Positions 1-13,900 of a stretch of 64,000 nucleotides of DNA are shown here, in pieces; within the stretch, counting starts at the first letter, position 1, and every line of letters begins with the position of its first letter. Location: NCBI GenBank assembly GCA_027886175.1, contig JAJNNQ010000009.1:17209501-17273500 (forward strand), read 5' to 3'. This DNA is from Phylloscopus collybita (Eukaryota; Chordata; Aves; Passeriformes; Phylloscopidae). The notes under the pieces were generated by a model. It was not told where the DNA came from. It worked only from the letters and a program-made list of their open reading frames with translations, and did no database searches. The position numbers and the translations under genes are program-made.

Positions 1-650
1 GAGAAACAAACACTAAATCACCTTCCTCACAAGCCTCCACCCCTTTTTCCCAGGCTCAGCTTTACTCCTTCCCTCCTGATTTGTCCTTCTAGCCCAGCAC
101 TGAGCTTTGCAGGGAGGTTGGGAATGGCTGTGGCAGTCAGTCCAAAGCATTTTGCTGTTCCTTCCTCCTCACCCCTTTCCCTTTCTCCAGTGGGGGCCTT
201 CCCATGGGCTGCTGCTCCTCCCAGGAGAACCTGCTCCAGAATGAGCTGTCTAGAGGCTGCTCCTCCTTTAGGGAATATCCAGCTGCTCTTGGGTGGGTTC
301 TCCTGGTCTGCAGTATGGACATCTGCTCACACATGCTTTTCCCCAGTGGCTACTGGGAAACACTTGCTCTGCTGTGGTCTCTTCCACAAGCTGCAGGAGA
401 ATCTCTGATCCAGCACTGGGAACAGCCCCTCCAGCTCCTCCTTTTCATAGAGCTATTTCTTGCACTTGTTTTTAACTTGCTCCTCTCTCCTGGACAGCGT
501 TTTGCCGTTTCTTAGATGCATTTTCCTGGAGGTCCCACACCCATGGCAGCAGGGCTCAGCTGTGCCCTGCACTGGGGCCAGTGGCTGCAATCACTGAGGC
601 CAGCCCTGCAGCCCCCAGTGCCCATGCTGGGACACTTCCACACTTACAAC
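1..650 (-). mobile_element. ERVL-type LTR, partial (cut by window start)
   Basis: This stretch reads, on the minus strand, like the long LTR family of avian ERVL-like endogenous retroviruses. The supporting signs are the pyrimidine-rich CCT/CTCC blocks, the repeated 'gggctgc' and 'cctgctcca' modules (180-300, 540-620), and a GC content well above the AT-rich DNA that follows. The order of modules matches the reverse complement of that family as I remember it, and similar modules occur in plus orientation at 29.2-30.2 kb. The sense 3' end of the LTR lies beyond the left edge. The sense 5' end is near 640-650, where TG on the minus strand would fall, but the exact edge is uncertain. No viral coding sequence is visible. 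Open frames over this region (for example 204-515) are chance frames in GC-rich LTR sequence. The family call is from memory of repeat consensus sequences, not a search. Confidence 0.6.
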
Positions 651-3460
651 CTCCCTGCTCCCTTCTGTATGGTCAATCTCCTGCTTTTTCTGGGCCTCGA
701 AATTTCAAATCTTCCTCAAGGAAGGTACAAGCAGGTACAGTCTGTGCTACTCGATTCACAGCAAGTATATTATTTTAATGTGAGTTTCAACTAGAAGAAC
801 ACACTGAAATTAACATTTGATGTCTTGTTCTTTGATATCTGGCATTTTTCACAGGCACTTTATAATAAAGAAGTCAGTTATTGCTATTAGACATATTTTA
901 AAAGAATTCTTTTTTGATGCATATCTCCACTCAGATTATTAAATTTAAATCAGTGCTGCTATCAGTCTGAATACCAATGATATGTTCTGCCAGATGGAAG
1001 CCTTTAATAAATTTTCACTTTTCTCTAACAGTCAGCTGTAAATCTTAAATAGGAGAATTTTTGGGATATGCCAACTTTAATGCCTTCTGTCCACACTGAT
1101 TTCAATGTCATCAGTACCTGAGAGGCAGGTACTCTTTAATTAAATGCTATCATTTCCCATTTATTGAGATGCAAAGCAGTAGCACAGTCAAGGCTGTTCT
1201 TTTGCTGGTTTCTAAGCTGTCAGCCACTTTCCTGCTATACTTGTGTACTTGAGACAGTCCTTTGTTGTTTCAGTTGATGTATATCTTCCTTATATTCAGA
1301 CTTTTGAGCTCTTTTCTGTGGTTTTTGGTGAAGCATCAAGTGCTGGGGCTTGTAGAAGACGAGGGGGAAAGGGATGTGGGAGCTGCCCACTTACCAAGTA
1401 GAAACATTTCCTCCAGAAACATTTCTTGCTGGTTTCAGTGCTGGTTTCAGGTGATCAGTGCACTTTGGAAGGCATCAGCACTGCAGCATGGGGGCAGCTG
1501 TTATAACACAGTACCTTAGGTGCAGAATGAATGAAACGTAGTAAATGAGTATGTCTCTTTTATCAGTGCATTTGTTGTCTTGTCTTCAGCAGTTACTAAT
1601 ATTTTCCTCCAGACTCATCTGCTATATTCACTTTTAGACTCCTGAATTTTTGCATGGGGGCCATACCCAGCTAAAATCTATGCCGTTGTGGGGAAATGAA
1701 ATTTATAGAGCTTAACCTTTTTTCTGCTATATTCTAGCTAGCTGGGAACAGCTTCTTTGGGGAAAAAATGTCTATCACACTGCTAAAAGTATAGGAAAAG
1801 GTAGGTTGGAACTCCTGGCTGTGGTGGGGAGGGAAGAATAAACACTAGATAACAGAAGAGAAAATGAAATCACAGCATTCAAACTTTCTGTACCCTGGGG
1901 GAAAGAGAACTAAAATACTTTTGTGAGTCAATAACTATTCCCAGTAGAATCCTTGGAAAAGCCTACAGGTAGAGCAAAATTTTGAGTTATTGAGTTATTT
2001 TCTCACCAGTCTGCTTCACTTATTGATTAGTTTTGTCATTAAACTTCAGAGCCGCACAGTTAAATCTCTTTCATCCATGTACCAGACTCTCCAAATAATT
2101 TCATTATCTAAATAGTTATCTGAAGTGCCTATTACAAGAAAGTAATTAATAATATTGTAATGCAGAGAACAGGTTTTGTTGAGATTTGTGGTGGTGCTTT
2201 GTTCATTAGTTTTCTGGTTTGTTCTCTTTCTGCTTCAAAGTTAGTAAAAAAATGCTCATTGAAAGTCTCCATCATGAGACAAAAGATGTCAATTACAGAA
2301 AAGTATGGGCACCAACAAAACATTTCAAATCATTTTAAGAAATTTTCTGACATAGTAATGGTAATTAGTGTATTTCAGTTTCAACAACTGTAATTAAACC
2401 TGACCTTTAAGTTAATTATGTCTTGACATTTATGATTTTAAACTAGCTTTCCCTGTGGTGATGATGTGTTACATACAGACGCTAATAAGTAGTTTCTGTA
2501 GTAAGAGCAAGCAGATTTCAGATATGCCTACACTGCAGTTCAGAAAACAGCATCATGCACATAGCTTCAATGCATTTGTGCTGTTTTAGTTAATGCTGTT
2601 CCTAGATGTTGTAATGGCATCCTGACATTCCTTCTTACACATCAAAACTCACCAATACAATTTTGAAAGAAGCTTAATGGCCAATAATACATGCTGGTAT
2701 TGCTTCAGTTTGCTATTTATGTAAAACCATTAAATCAGCATGGCTATTAGAGGGAAATAAGTCCATCTCTTAAAAAGGCTGCAGCATAGCAAAGACATAA
2801 CTAGTCAACCATGGGAGTTGGAAACAGGACATATGACAGAATGAAAACTGAGAACTTTTTTTGCTTATGGAGAACATTAAGTCTAGTTTGGTTCAAGATT
2901 AAACGAAAAGGTGAGATTCAATAGCTCTAGAAGAAATATCAGTGATGGAACATGTAAGGAGAGGCCTTTCTGAACAGAAGGACTTTAAAAAATGGCATAG
3001 CCAAGGTGTTTTTAATGAAGATAGTAACAGCAATGTTGAAAAGCTATCTTTATGACAGTAAAACCCCCTCTAATCTATTACAGAGAGATCTCTTTTGAGT
3101 TTAGAAAAGATAAAAGATCAGTAGACTTCAGGAAAGATCTTGGCCATTTTGAAAGTCCGAGGGGCCTTGTTTTTTTGGAAGGTTTGGTAACTTTGTCTCC
3201 AAAGACATGTGCTTCATATGTGATGGACACTATATTTCAGAGCCCTAGTGCTAATACTTTGAAAATACAGAGTTGAACTCTCTGTTTGACCAAAAATCCT
3301 AGCTGCCGTTCTTTCAAAGCACTAAAATTTATGTGGTTTCCTTCTTCATCCATACATTCATCTGCTTTGTATGAATCATGTGTTGAGAAATCTCTGCTGC
3401 CTGTTTTCAGGCTTCATGACCTCAAATCTATATGGAATTATTTGTATATTGTAATTACAT

Positions 3461-3491
3461 ATCTGTCTGTCTGACTATCTATCTGTCTATG

Positions 3492-3528
<37 letters not shown>
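3461..3528. repeat. (ATCT)n microsatellite
   Basis: A tetranucleotide repeat. Bases 3493-3528 are nine perfect ATCT units. The preceding 32 bases (3461-3492) are an interrupted version with ATCTGTCT variants. The reverse complement is the GATA-type repeat common in vertebrate genomes. The perfect part is long enough that its length probably varies between individuals. Confidence 0.95.
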
Positions 3529-3530
<2 letters not shown>

Positions 3531-4590
3531 TAGGTGAGATCAAACCAAAATTCCAAATTATTTATATTTATATGGAAAGATAAGCTGGGTAAATAACACA
3601 ACCGTACCATTTTCTAGTTTTGCTGGTTGTAAGCTATCAAAATATATGTCTGATTAGCATAGGGTACCCAAAAACATTTCCCTGAAGCCCACAATCTACA
3701 GTGCATGTATTTATGGGGAAATCAGAAATCTCACCCAATTACCCATTTCTTTTACTTCCTATGCTGACAGTTCCTCTAAAAGTTTTCTTAAGCTGTTTGC
3801 TTATTTGGATGAGTTATAATTTATTTTCCATTTTTTTCTTCACAAAATTTTTATGTGTTTTTATGGTGGGTCACTTATGATAAGGAAGGGGTCAACAGAA
3901 AGTTTTACAAAGTGAAAGGGCTAGTCTTGCTGTGGCTGCCTGACCTGTTCATTGACTGTGTTTTCTAATTGGGTTGTCATTGCTATCCAACCAGCAGTGT
4001 AATGTTGCTAAATGCTAGCTTAGTGAGAACATGAAAATCAATCTGCCAGTAAAGGGCATAGCAAGTACCATGCCTTTAGAGTATTATGTGCTTGGCCTTG
4101 GCATTCTAAGGCAGCTTTTCTGTTACTACTGCTCTGAAGGAATACTGTAATCTATTTCCAAACTGAGTGACTCATAGCTTCAGATACTCTCTTTTAAATG
4201 CCTTCTTGCATTACATTAAGAAGTGATTTTTGATGTAAGACAAACTGCAGAACATATATGTTTAAGAGGTGTGTTACAAAAGAATGCCATACTTCTTGAC
4301 TTGTGGTGCAAAGAATAGTTGTGCAGTGCATCCTGACACTTTTGGCCATAATTACTGCAGTTTTTCCTTTCTGGAATAAAACTTTAGACAGCATGGCATC
4401 CACTAGAACTAATAAAGCACATGAACAAAGAAAGTAACATTGTGCAATAAGTGGAGAAGCAAAAGCTCATTTTTTCCTGCATAAGTTTCCTCCTAGGTAT
4501 GCTGTTTTTTGGCATTTTAGAAAAATAAAACAATTGATCTGATCTGAGAACTGCGTGAAAAGCAAGAATGCTTTCATCAAAGTGAAAATG

Positions 4591-4603
4591 AAAAAAAAAA
4601 AAA
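4591..4603. repeat. Poly-A run (13 bp)
   Basis: An uninterrupted run of 13 A. No element with retroposon features is visible directly upstream, so it is a simple homopolymer rather than a recognised LINE or SINE tail. Confidence 0.9.
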
Positions 4604-4954
4604 GCCCTTGAATTACTTATACTTTAGGTTGTCAGACACAAAGAAAGTGAGCCAAACATTTACTTGGATTGAAACTTGATTATAGAAGTGGCTTGGAACT
4701 TAACCTGGAAACAGTACAAAGCCACCCCATCCCCACTGTTCTGTTTCTCATACAATTTTCTTTTCCTTTACATCTTATGCCCTGATGAAAAGATAGAAGG
4801 TGTTTGCTCTTTATTTTTCCTTTCTGTTCATCAAGTAGTAAATACCTATTTTAATTGGGTAAAAATATTTTTATTGAAATGTTTGTACCATTCTTTTCAA
4901 ATTTAAGACCTGAATAGTATATTGGCATCAATTTGATAGGTAAAAAAATTCAGA

Positions 4955-4967
4955 TTTTTTTTTTTTT
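4955..4967. repeat. Poly-T run (13 bp)
   Basis: An uninterrupted run of 13 T in AT-rich DNA. No associated element is recognised. Confidence 0.9.
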
Positions 4968-7900
4968 ACCAGAAATATATTGTAAAATACTAAAAATACC
5001 TCAAGAGATAGTGGCTGGGTTTTGGCACAGAGGGTAGCCAATCATATGCTTAGTGTACTGTGTACTGTATACATCTTTTGAAGATGATCCAAAGGCCACG
5101 AAGCCACTGAAGCTCCAATGTCTTTTTAATTGGTTTTAAATCTTTGCTCTAAACAGTTGGGAAAGAAGCAACCGAGAGACAATATGACCAAAGTCATTAG
5201 AATAGCATGTTGTAATTTGTGGATAACCAAGGAAGAGCTGTTTTCTTTAAAAAACTAAACTCCAGAGGGTATCCTGTAAGACTAAAAGACGGCAGTAAAA
5301 GGCAAGCAAAAGATGACATTTCTTTGTGGAGCATGTAGGTGACATGTGAGACACTGGTGCCATGGGAAGTTTGGGGTGCCAGATGGATACAGAAATGCCA
5401 AAATCAATTGAACAAATGCTTGCAGGGGGCAGAGCTGTTAAGCACACAAACATAATGCCAAGCTCAGGATGTCCCTGGTTTTTACACCACTGGAAGCTGC
5501 ACTCCCGGGAAACAGCTCTGTGCATTTCCACTGCTCTGCTTTTCAGTGCATGTCTGCTGGTAGCCACAGCCAGCAATGGGTGACCTGACAAAGTAGACCT
5601 TTGGCATGAACCACTAGATCTGCTTATGGGTTCTTAAGTGGCTTTATGAGTATGACAACTGGTGAGTCTGTTTTCCACAGCTGTGTGAAACACATTCGAT
5701 TCTGGCAAATGAAAGATTTGAGCGCTGACTGATGCTCTTCCCTCCGATTTGAGCAGTAAATAGTGTGCCTCTCTGTTGTTTTATGATATCCCAAAAGTAC
5801 TGGGCATCTACTGCAGCTTTTATTCTCAGGGAAGTTGCATCTTCAACACACTTATTTTCATGAGGCATAGAAGGTTTTTATTATCTCTGAGGTCATTCTC
5901 ATTTTGGGGGGAATTTAAATATAGTTGAGTTGGGCAGAGTGATCTGAAATTTTGATAGTACAAATATATGTGGAGATATACATAGCCCTGATCATATAAG
6001 CCTTGTTTAATTTAGAAATGTGGCTGAAAACAAGATGTCTGTTTCTATGTAACATGCATCATAAAATAAAATACAGGAAGGAGAAGGTGAAGTTTAATAT
6101 TAATGTAAGTACTGTATGCTCACAGTGTTATAAATTAAACAATTAAACAAAGTCCACACCCTAAAAATCTCACCATCTAATTAGGATAGTTTCAGTATAA
6201 ACAATTAGAAGCCTGACAGAGGGAACAAACAGGGTCACAAGAGTTTTATGAATGTGAAGAAAAATAGCTGCTATGAAGTATGCTAAAAAGACAAATGATG
6301 TGAAGTTTTTTTCCAGCAGTGCACTGTGTGGAGGATTATCTTCTGATAAGAACTAGGCAGCTGTGATTTTCCTTATTCTTACAACTTTTTTTAGGATGAG
6401 ATATTGCTCTGAATACTATGCCCTATATTCTTAGGTTCATCTGTCTTTCATAGGAAAATTCCTGTTAAATCTTTGGTTCAGTTGGTTGCAGAAAGGGGGC
6501 ATCTTTTCCTTCGTGTGTATTAAGCCTACAAGACTTTTGCACAAAATTGTAAGCTGATACATGATCCTTCAGACATGGAGGAAATGTACGGCTGCCACTA
6601 AGGGTGTGGGTCCATATCAAGGAGTAGGTGGAGCTTTTCCCAAGGACATTGATGCAAAGCCTAATATATAAGAAAACTATGGAACCTTTGCTTTCAGAAA
6701 ATAGGGACATACAATAGTACAGCAGATTTCAAAGACACATCAAAATGTGTGCTCTGTAGTTTGACATCTTAACAGTGGCTTGACATCACTACAAATTTTA
6801 TGAGTGACCAAAAGCAATAAAGAATTGACCATAAATACTTAAACGCGGAGACATTTATCTGAATAGTTTTATAGCAAGTTTCCTTCTTGGGTGGTGGGGG
6901 TATGGAAAGGATATTAATACTTCAGCTAAATTTGTATTAGACTAATACCAATTTGTCATTTTATCTTTATTTGATGATTTATTTATGAGGATGATTTAAT
7001 TTCAAGACCTATACTATTTTCTGAGCTGTTACCACTTGAAATACTTCTATACCTCATGCTGTTAAGCCTTTGAACATGCACACAATATACTTCTCTTACA
7101 TCTAGCTTTCTTACATTATAGGAGAAAGCAAACATTTTTAATTTATCAAAGAATGTCTTTCATTTCTTGCCTGCATTTTGTTTCCTTTATAAATAATTTT
7201 TGTGTACAGTTTTAAAACTATAAACAAATCCTCTGTGACATTCTTTCTGATCATTAGCGTTCGCAGTCTCTCAGATCAAAAGTTCTGCTGGGTGTCTTAG
7301 TGAACATGAAAAGTCCTAATCCACATACTCAAGAAACTTGCATTAGAAATCTTTTCCTTCCATTATTTCTGGTGTGACTCAATACATCTGAAAGGTAAGT
7401 GATGAATGATATAGTTCTGTTCAGATATCCCTTGAATTAGTGGACACTAAACAGTATAAAAGAGGATGAATGTGACTGGAAACAAATTTCGATGGACTTT
7501 TCTTAAATTTTTTTAAATTCCAGTGTTTATCTTGATATTATAGATGTAGCTCATACCACATACAATTATTTTTTTCAGCAAAATGCAAACCAGTTATTGT
7601 AATGATAATTGATAACAAAATAACTGGGCTGCTTCAGGGCACTGACACTATTCTGCGTGGAGGTTGGTCACATTTTCAAGATTAGAAGCAGAACAAAAGT
7701 TAATGCAATGAAAGCAAATGGCTGCAAAAGATGTCTCCATTAATAGGTAGTTAGTGAACAAATATGATTTTATGAAAAGCGTGGGAAGAATGAGAATGCC
7801 TGCTCTTTCTCTTTGTCCTTTATATAGTATGTACCTTCAGAATGAATTGTCCCCCAATTTCACAGCATAGGGAACATTGTGAAAAAAATGATGTTTCTTA

Positions 7901-10900
7901 TTGCTGTTGTGTCCTTATTATCTGTGGTATTTCCTCAAAGCCAATTCATAAATTCTCTTTATTTCATCCTGCTTATATCCCTACTGTCCCTGGCTCATCA
8001 TACCAAAAATTTCATGTTCTTCTCATCCATCAGTATTTCAGAGAATTCCCTGTGTAACTCTTTTCACCCAGTGAACTCCAAAATTTTCCCCTTTGTCAAA
8101 CAAAGAGGCCATATTTTTATTTTTATTTCATGAATGTGTTGTCAAATTTAAGTAATTCAGATCTTGTGCTCTCCCATGGCAGCGCACTGGCTAGCTTTGC
8201 TGAGTGTGTTTTTCTTGAGTAAGAGAGAAGTGCAACCGCTTTACTGCCTGTGTGTTCAAAGGAGTCTCTAAATAGACATGCAGATTAAAGCATGGTCACA
8301 TCTTCATGCCTTTATATGACCTGGTACCTTTGCTCAGTGATTCAGCGAGTCTGTTGCATTTTATTGGGGATTCATGCCTGAGGATGTAGAAACAGTTTGT
8401 GCCTGGAACTTACCTCTATTTCGAGGGTTTTTTTTCATATGTGACAGTCATCAAAATTGTACAGGTTAAAGCATGGACCTAATTAGTGTTTGGGGCAGAG
8501 CAGAAGCTGAAAAAAAGACTTTCTGGAATCGTCAGTACAGAGCATTCTTCATTCTGTTCCTAGACTGCAGGTTTGAATTATGTGTCTAGCCATTTAAACT
8601 CCCTCTAGTTGTCTTCCAGAGGCCAATTTATACCAAGTCTAAGAAAGGCATTTCCAAAGAGTGCTTTTTCCTTTATGGGAGATTTTATGACGAGTGTCTA
8701 TCTTCCACTTGATGGTGGAGGGATCTTTGATTGGACAGCTGTATTGTTGAATTGTATGAATTCTGCTTGAAATGTACAGCTGTATATTGCAGATGAGATT
8801 GAGTCCCTTTAGTCTTTGAAGTCCAGTGATTCCTAGTAATGTTAGGCACAGAGGGATGTTTTCAAAGTCATTTAGACACTTAGAGGTACCTAACAGGGTT
8901 TACAAGATCACTAAAGCAGACTGGACTAACTTCTGCTGATTTACCTGAGGTAGCTGACTGTTTGCTTATATGTGAGGTTTTTCCTTCATAATCCATTTCT
9001 GCACTTTTCATAATCCTGTCCATAAGTCTTATTTAATTTCTGAGGAATGTATCCTCAGTAAATTTGCATTTACTGTATTAGACTATATCTAGGTAAAATG
9101 TGTTAAGTCTCAATCTTTAGATTATAAGAAAAAGAGTTTTCATTAAAGTCTTTTACAAGGTCATTGGTTTTGCAGTGTAGTTTGGGGCGATGTCATGTGG
9201 AGTCATTACTTTTACAGAAAACTACTGGCACTTTTGTACTTCAGCTGCCATACTTTTTGGTTTGCAGTTGGGTCAGCTGAAAATATGTATTTGAAAAATT
9301 CTGTTCTCTTTCAGGAGAAACATTTTCCATGTTGTGGAGCATGGTACTTTTAAATGTGGTGGACAGCAAAATACTATGTTTTGAAGGACTGTTGCTCTGA
9401 TGCAATTTATTCTTTGTTGTCATTCCCATGACAATAAGAATCCATTCAGGAACACTTTCTGAATGAAAATTCTACTGGCGCTAATGGGATGACCACACAG
9501 ACAGGAGACATCCAGTCCCACTCCTAATTTACCTTCAATAGCTTCTTTAACCAGATCAGCATTTATTTAAAATAATGACTACCTGATTTATTCCCTTGTC
9601 CCACTTTTCACTTTGCTCTCATTCTGCCAGTCTGGAGTGACAAGAATTTTTCTTCTTGTCTTAACTTTCTTTGGACAATAGATTTTAGTTGTTAGAAATG
9701 TTATTTTTAGATGGATACAATTTTTAAAGGACTGTCTGTGAATAAAACACATATACTTGATAAAATTTGAAACAATTTCTGTCAAATCCTAGATAGACAT
9801 AACTGTGCTCTGCAAGTTACTGCACATTTAAAGCCTCAGTTCCTTTTCAGTGTCATTTTGTCTACCTTGTTTCCTACTTGCAAGGAGTAAGTGGACCAAA
9901 GTGAGTTAATTAGTGGCAATACATATCAAAAATAAGAACTGTTTAGATTGCTTTGTGCTGAAAGTCCCTGTAAGTGCAGTGTGTCATCCTCAGAGCAGCA
10001 CTTGGAACCTTTCTGCTGCTGTGACAGAGGTCAGATGGTTCCTTGTGCCCACACCCTGGACTTTTCATGCCCACATTTGTCAGAGGTTTTGCAGCAGTGA
10101 GAGTTACAGCCTGGGGAGCTTCTTTGCAATAGGGATGCCAGGGCAAGATGCTTGGGGAAAAGAAAAAATCCATGAAGATTTGATGATGCTGTAATTGCAC
10201 ATTCAGCTGCTAGGAATTTATCTGCTCTGGGAGGATCACCCAGGAACTGTACACACTGAATACACACTATTAAAGCCTCTGCCTGATTCCATTAGCACAT
10301 GACAGAGAGACCCAAATCAGTTCTAAAGGCATTTGCAAGCAGCTGCTGCTGCAACAAAGATAATATTGGCACAGCTTTTCAATTGTGTAAAGAATAGGCA
10401 GCATTATTTTAAACTTCCAATTGTGCTTTATAGACAAAATGCTAACTTGAGTAATTTTTAAAGCTAATTATGTAGCAGGGATTTTACAAAATAGCTCTGA
10501 AATACTTGAAATGGATATTAAAAAATTCAAAATCCTGATACGACAGCTTCAGTAGTAATTCCTATTGTCAAGTTTTGCTAGACTTTCCTCTGTCATATAA
10601 GCTCAAAAATACCTATCTTACTTTTGAAATATCTTCTTCCTTTCATGACCTAGGTACAACATTTATTATATGCTATTAACATTTAGTAGCTATGCAATAA
10701 AATCTCATGCCCTTGAGTACATATTTTGAATGCATATAATGGAATGATTTCCTACTGAGTGAGTTAAGCAGCATTTTTTTTTTGTCTTTCCTGAACTATG
10801 ATGGACCACAGGCTTTCTGAATGCCACTGTGGCAAATTAAGCCTGACCTTTGCTAATGGGGATTCCAATCAGTTGGAAACTGTGAAAAATAATCTGTACT

Positions 10901-13900
10901 GGTACTTTTCCTGTAGACTTGAAGTTTCATGATCTTCAGCAGATATATTCTGATATATTCCACCACAGTATTCTGATGTGGGTAAGGAGAGTTTGGAGAC
11001 AGTCCAAGTTCTCTCAGCGTTGTGTTTTATTTTAATGTCAGACACTGGCACCTTCCTGAAATTGATTTGATTTCTCCACACAGTGAGATCTACCTTTAAC
11101 CTTTCACCAACATATGTAAGACTCATAGAGATACCATTAGCATTCATGCTGTCTTAAAAATAATTAGTCTTCCATATAGTGGATGGTGTTGAGAGCAGCA
11201 TTCACTAACAAGTCCCATAAATGGCTTGTTTAATTACATATGAGTGAAAGAGTTCCAGCTTCTAATTTGAAAGTCAGTCATAGGGATAAGATAAAGTTAA
11301 CACCTGCCCTGAAACACTAGAATTCAAGACACAATTGTGAAGTAAACATTGACTTAATTTATCTTTTATGGAAAATTATTTATTTGAAATGCTGTGCTGA
11401 GAGTCTGATAGCCTGTGCATTGACAATGCTGCTCTGTGCAGTTTCCCAGTTAAAAGCCTCTACAAAGGTGTTTAGAACACATTGGTCTTTGGAAATGTTA
11501 GGTAAAGGCTGTTGTATAGTTGAAGTGTTCTCTGTGTACTTCATATAAAGGGATTGACACCTGAAAATTGTAAACTGGGTGCTTGATTGCCCAGCTGGTT
11601 TCCTGAAAATAAAATGTTTGTCTGAGTGCCTGTACAGGGACCTAAAATCTGGATTATACAGTCCAATGAGGCCCTAATCACCTTAGAGGCATATCCAGAT
11701 AAGATGAAATTGTCTCAGCCTGACGATCACTGTCACTTAATGATCATGCTCAGGTATAATGATTCTGACTTTAGTTTTAATTAATAAAGTGAATTGTCAG
11801 TCATTAGGGTAGCCATGATAGCGACCATTCTTTGAATCAGTCTGAAAATGGAGTTTTTTTTTTCCTACTGGCATGTCTGCATGTAGCTCTTAATAATGAT
11901 TCATCATTAGTTTCCTAGCTTGAATTTGACAATGGATTTGTTTTGTTCCCACTGGGCCACTTCAGAGACTTGGCTCAGTGCAAGCAGGAGCAAGTCCAAA
12001 CTCTCTTGATGCAGAAATAGCAGTGCTACAGCTATTGCAGGCAGATTAAGATGAGCAAAAACATGAAAAATCCAGTTAATTGATCTTTTGCAAACATGAT
12101 CAGTGAAATTATGTGCTCTGTTGAAGGCAAGAGTAGCTTAACCATTAACATTAGAGAAGAAAATATTTTATCCAATGCCTAAAATATCATGTCATGTGAA
12201 AGGTAAAGAAAACAAGATTTTTATATGTTGTTTCTGAGAACAAAATTACTTATTTTCTTATGGTAGTATTTGTAAAGACCAGACAAGAATGTGGTCTAAA
12301 AATTTTGTACATACAGAAAGTAAGCAGCAAACCTGGAGTTAAGGAACTTTATCTTCCAGATAAGAATTATAAATAGATGTATTACACCTGGGGATCTCAA
12401 TCTCAGAAAGTTTAAATTACTCAAAAGATGTCTGTCAGAGCCAGGAATGAACACAAATCTTCTGAGTTTTAGTCCAGTGTGTTTCAACTTAAAGGCAAGT
12501 TCTTCCCAGTTTTAATATATGCTTCCTTTATGGATTTAAGTGTGATTTCAAGCTTAATGAACTGTTTGTAGCAGATTTATCAATACCAGGACAGTCAGTT
12601 TTGTTGGAGTTCATGCTGGAACATAGATATGTAAACCTGCAAGTAGTAGATCAAAAAGAAAGCAGGGGGACACAAAAACATTCTTGCTTATATCTTGGGA
12701 CTGAACTTAGTTCAAAGAAATTCTCATGCTTCTGTATCAAGATCAAATTACCCTAGTTGCATGAACAAAATGTAGGGTATGTCTTCAGCTTGAAACAGGT
12801 TTGGGACAAAATTTTGTAGCTAATGATTTGTCTAGCTTGCCAAATTAGTTTGAAGGAATTAATGTATTCTAGCATTTTCCTTTTGTTTTAGCTCATTCTT
12901 ATTGTTCATATTTATGGTATTCTATTTATGGTATAGAAAAAACATTGTTGTGTATATTTGTGTTACATCTGTAAATTAGAAAATACTATAAATTATACAG
13001 GAATTTGTCAGATCATTATTTGACTGACTTCTGTAGAAAACTGTTTAAAAAAATGGCACAAATTAAAAAAGAAAAATTAAACTGATCACAAAAGATGCCA
13101 TTTTTTTTTCCAATGAAAATGTACATTTTCTCCATGAAAAGGAAAATGCATTTCCTGAAAGTGAAATTGTTTTTGTATCTGCAGAAATTGCAAAATTATT
13201 ATGTGTTTCTGTGTTATGTTCAGAGAAACTTTGGGGCTTATTCTAATGCATGATTTACTTCAATTTATGATTCAGAGTAATGTTCAATGATTACTTTCAT
13301 GGGAACCAATTCAGAAGGGCCATTCTTGTAGTAGAGACAGTGACATTTCTATCCTTGTAAAATTAAAGAATAGAGATAAACACTGTTTCTAGGGAAATAC
13401 TATCTTTTCTATTGTATAATGTACTGTAATTAAAAAAACCTAAATACTTGCAACTACATATTCCTCAATGAATGAACTAACTGTGAAACAAAATCTGTTT
13501 TTGTAACTGAAAAAACTCTTATCAACAAGTCAGAGTGGTAATTCTGCAAATTCTTCTCTGCTTGAGTAATCTTATGAAGCTCAATGGGGCTACACAAATG
13601 CATAATCACGTAATTGAAAACACAGTTTTAAGTATAGCTGAGCAGTTAGTATACAAAGAAAACAGACATTCAGATAAAATAAGAGAGCAAACCCCTTGTG
13701 CCAAATCTGCAATGGATTTTTCAGAAAGGAATATTTGTAGAATTTATCTTTATGCCTTTCACAAGATGTGTACCTATCCCTGTCCTCCAGAAGGAAAATA
13801 TAAGTGAAATCCACTAAGTTATATGAGGTTTAGAGCTGCACTTTCCTAGTCATGCTTTAAATTCAATATCTAAGATTTGGAAAATGGAGTCTCTTTCACC

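Noticed and set aside
5247..5591. Open frame of 114 codons on the minus strand, with an overlapping 73-codon frame on the plus strand.
   Set aside because: Frames on both strands of the same stretch, no domain, and no splice or promoter context. Best explained by chance.
9913..10267. Three overlapping open frames on both strands in a slightly GC-richer patch.
   Set aside because: Coexisting frames of 78-93 codons on both strands indicate a stop-poor stretch rather than a gene. No domain recognised.
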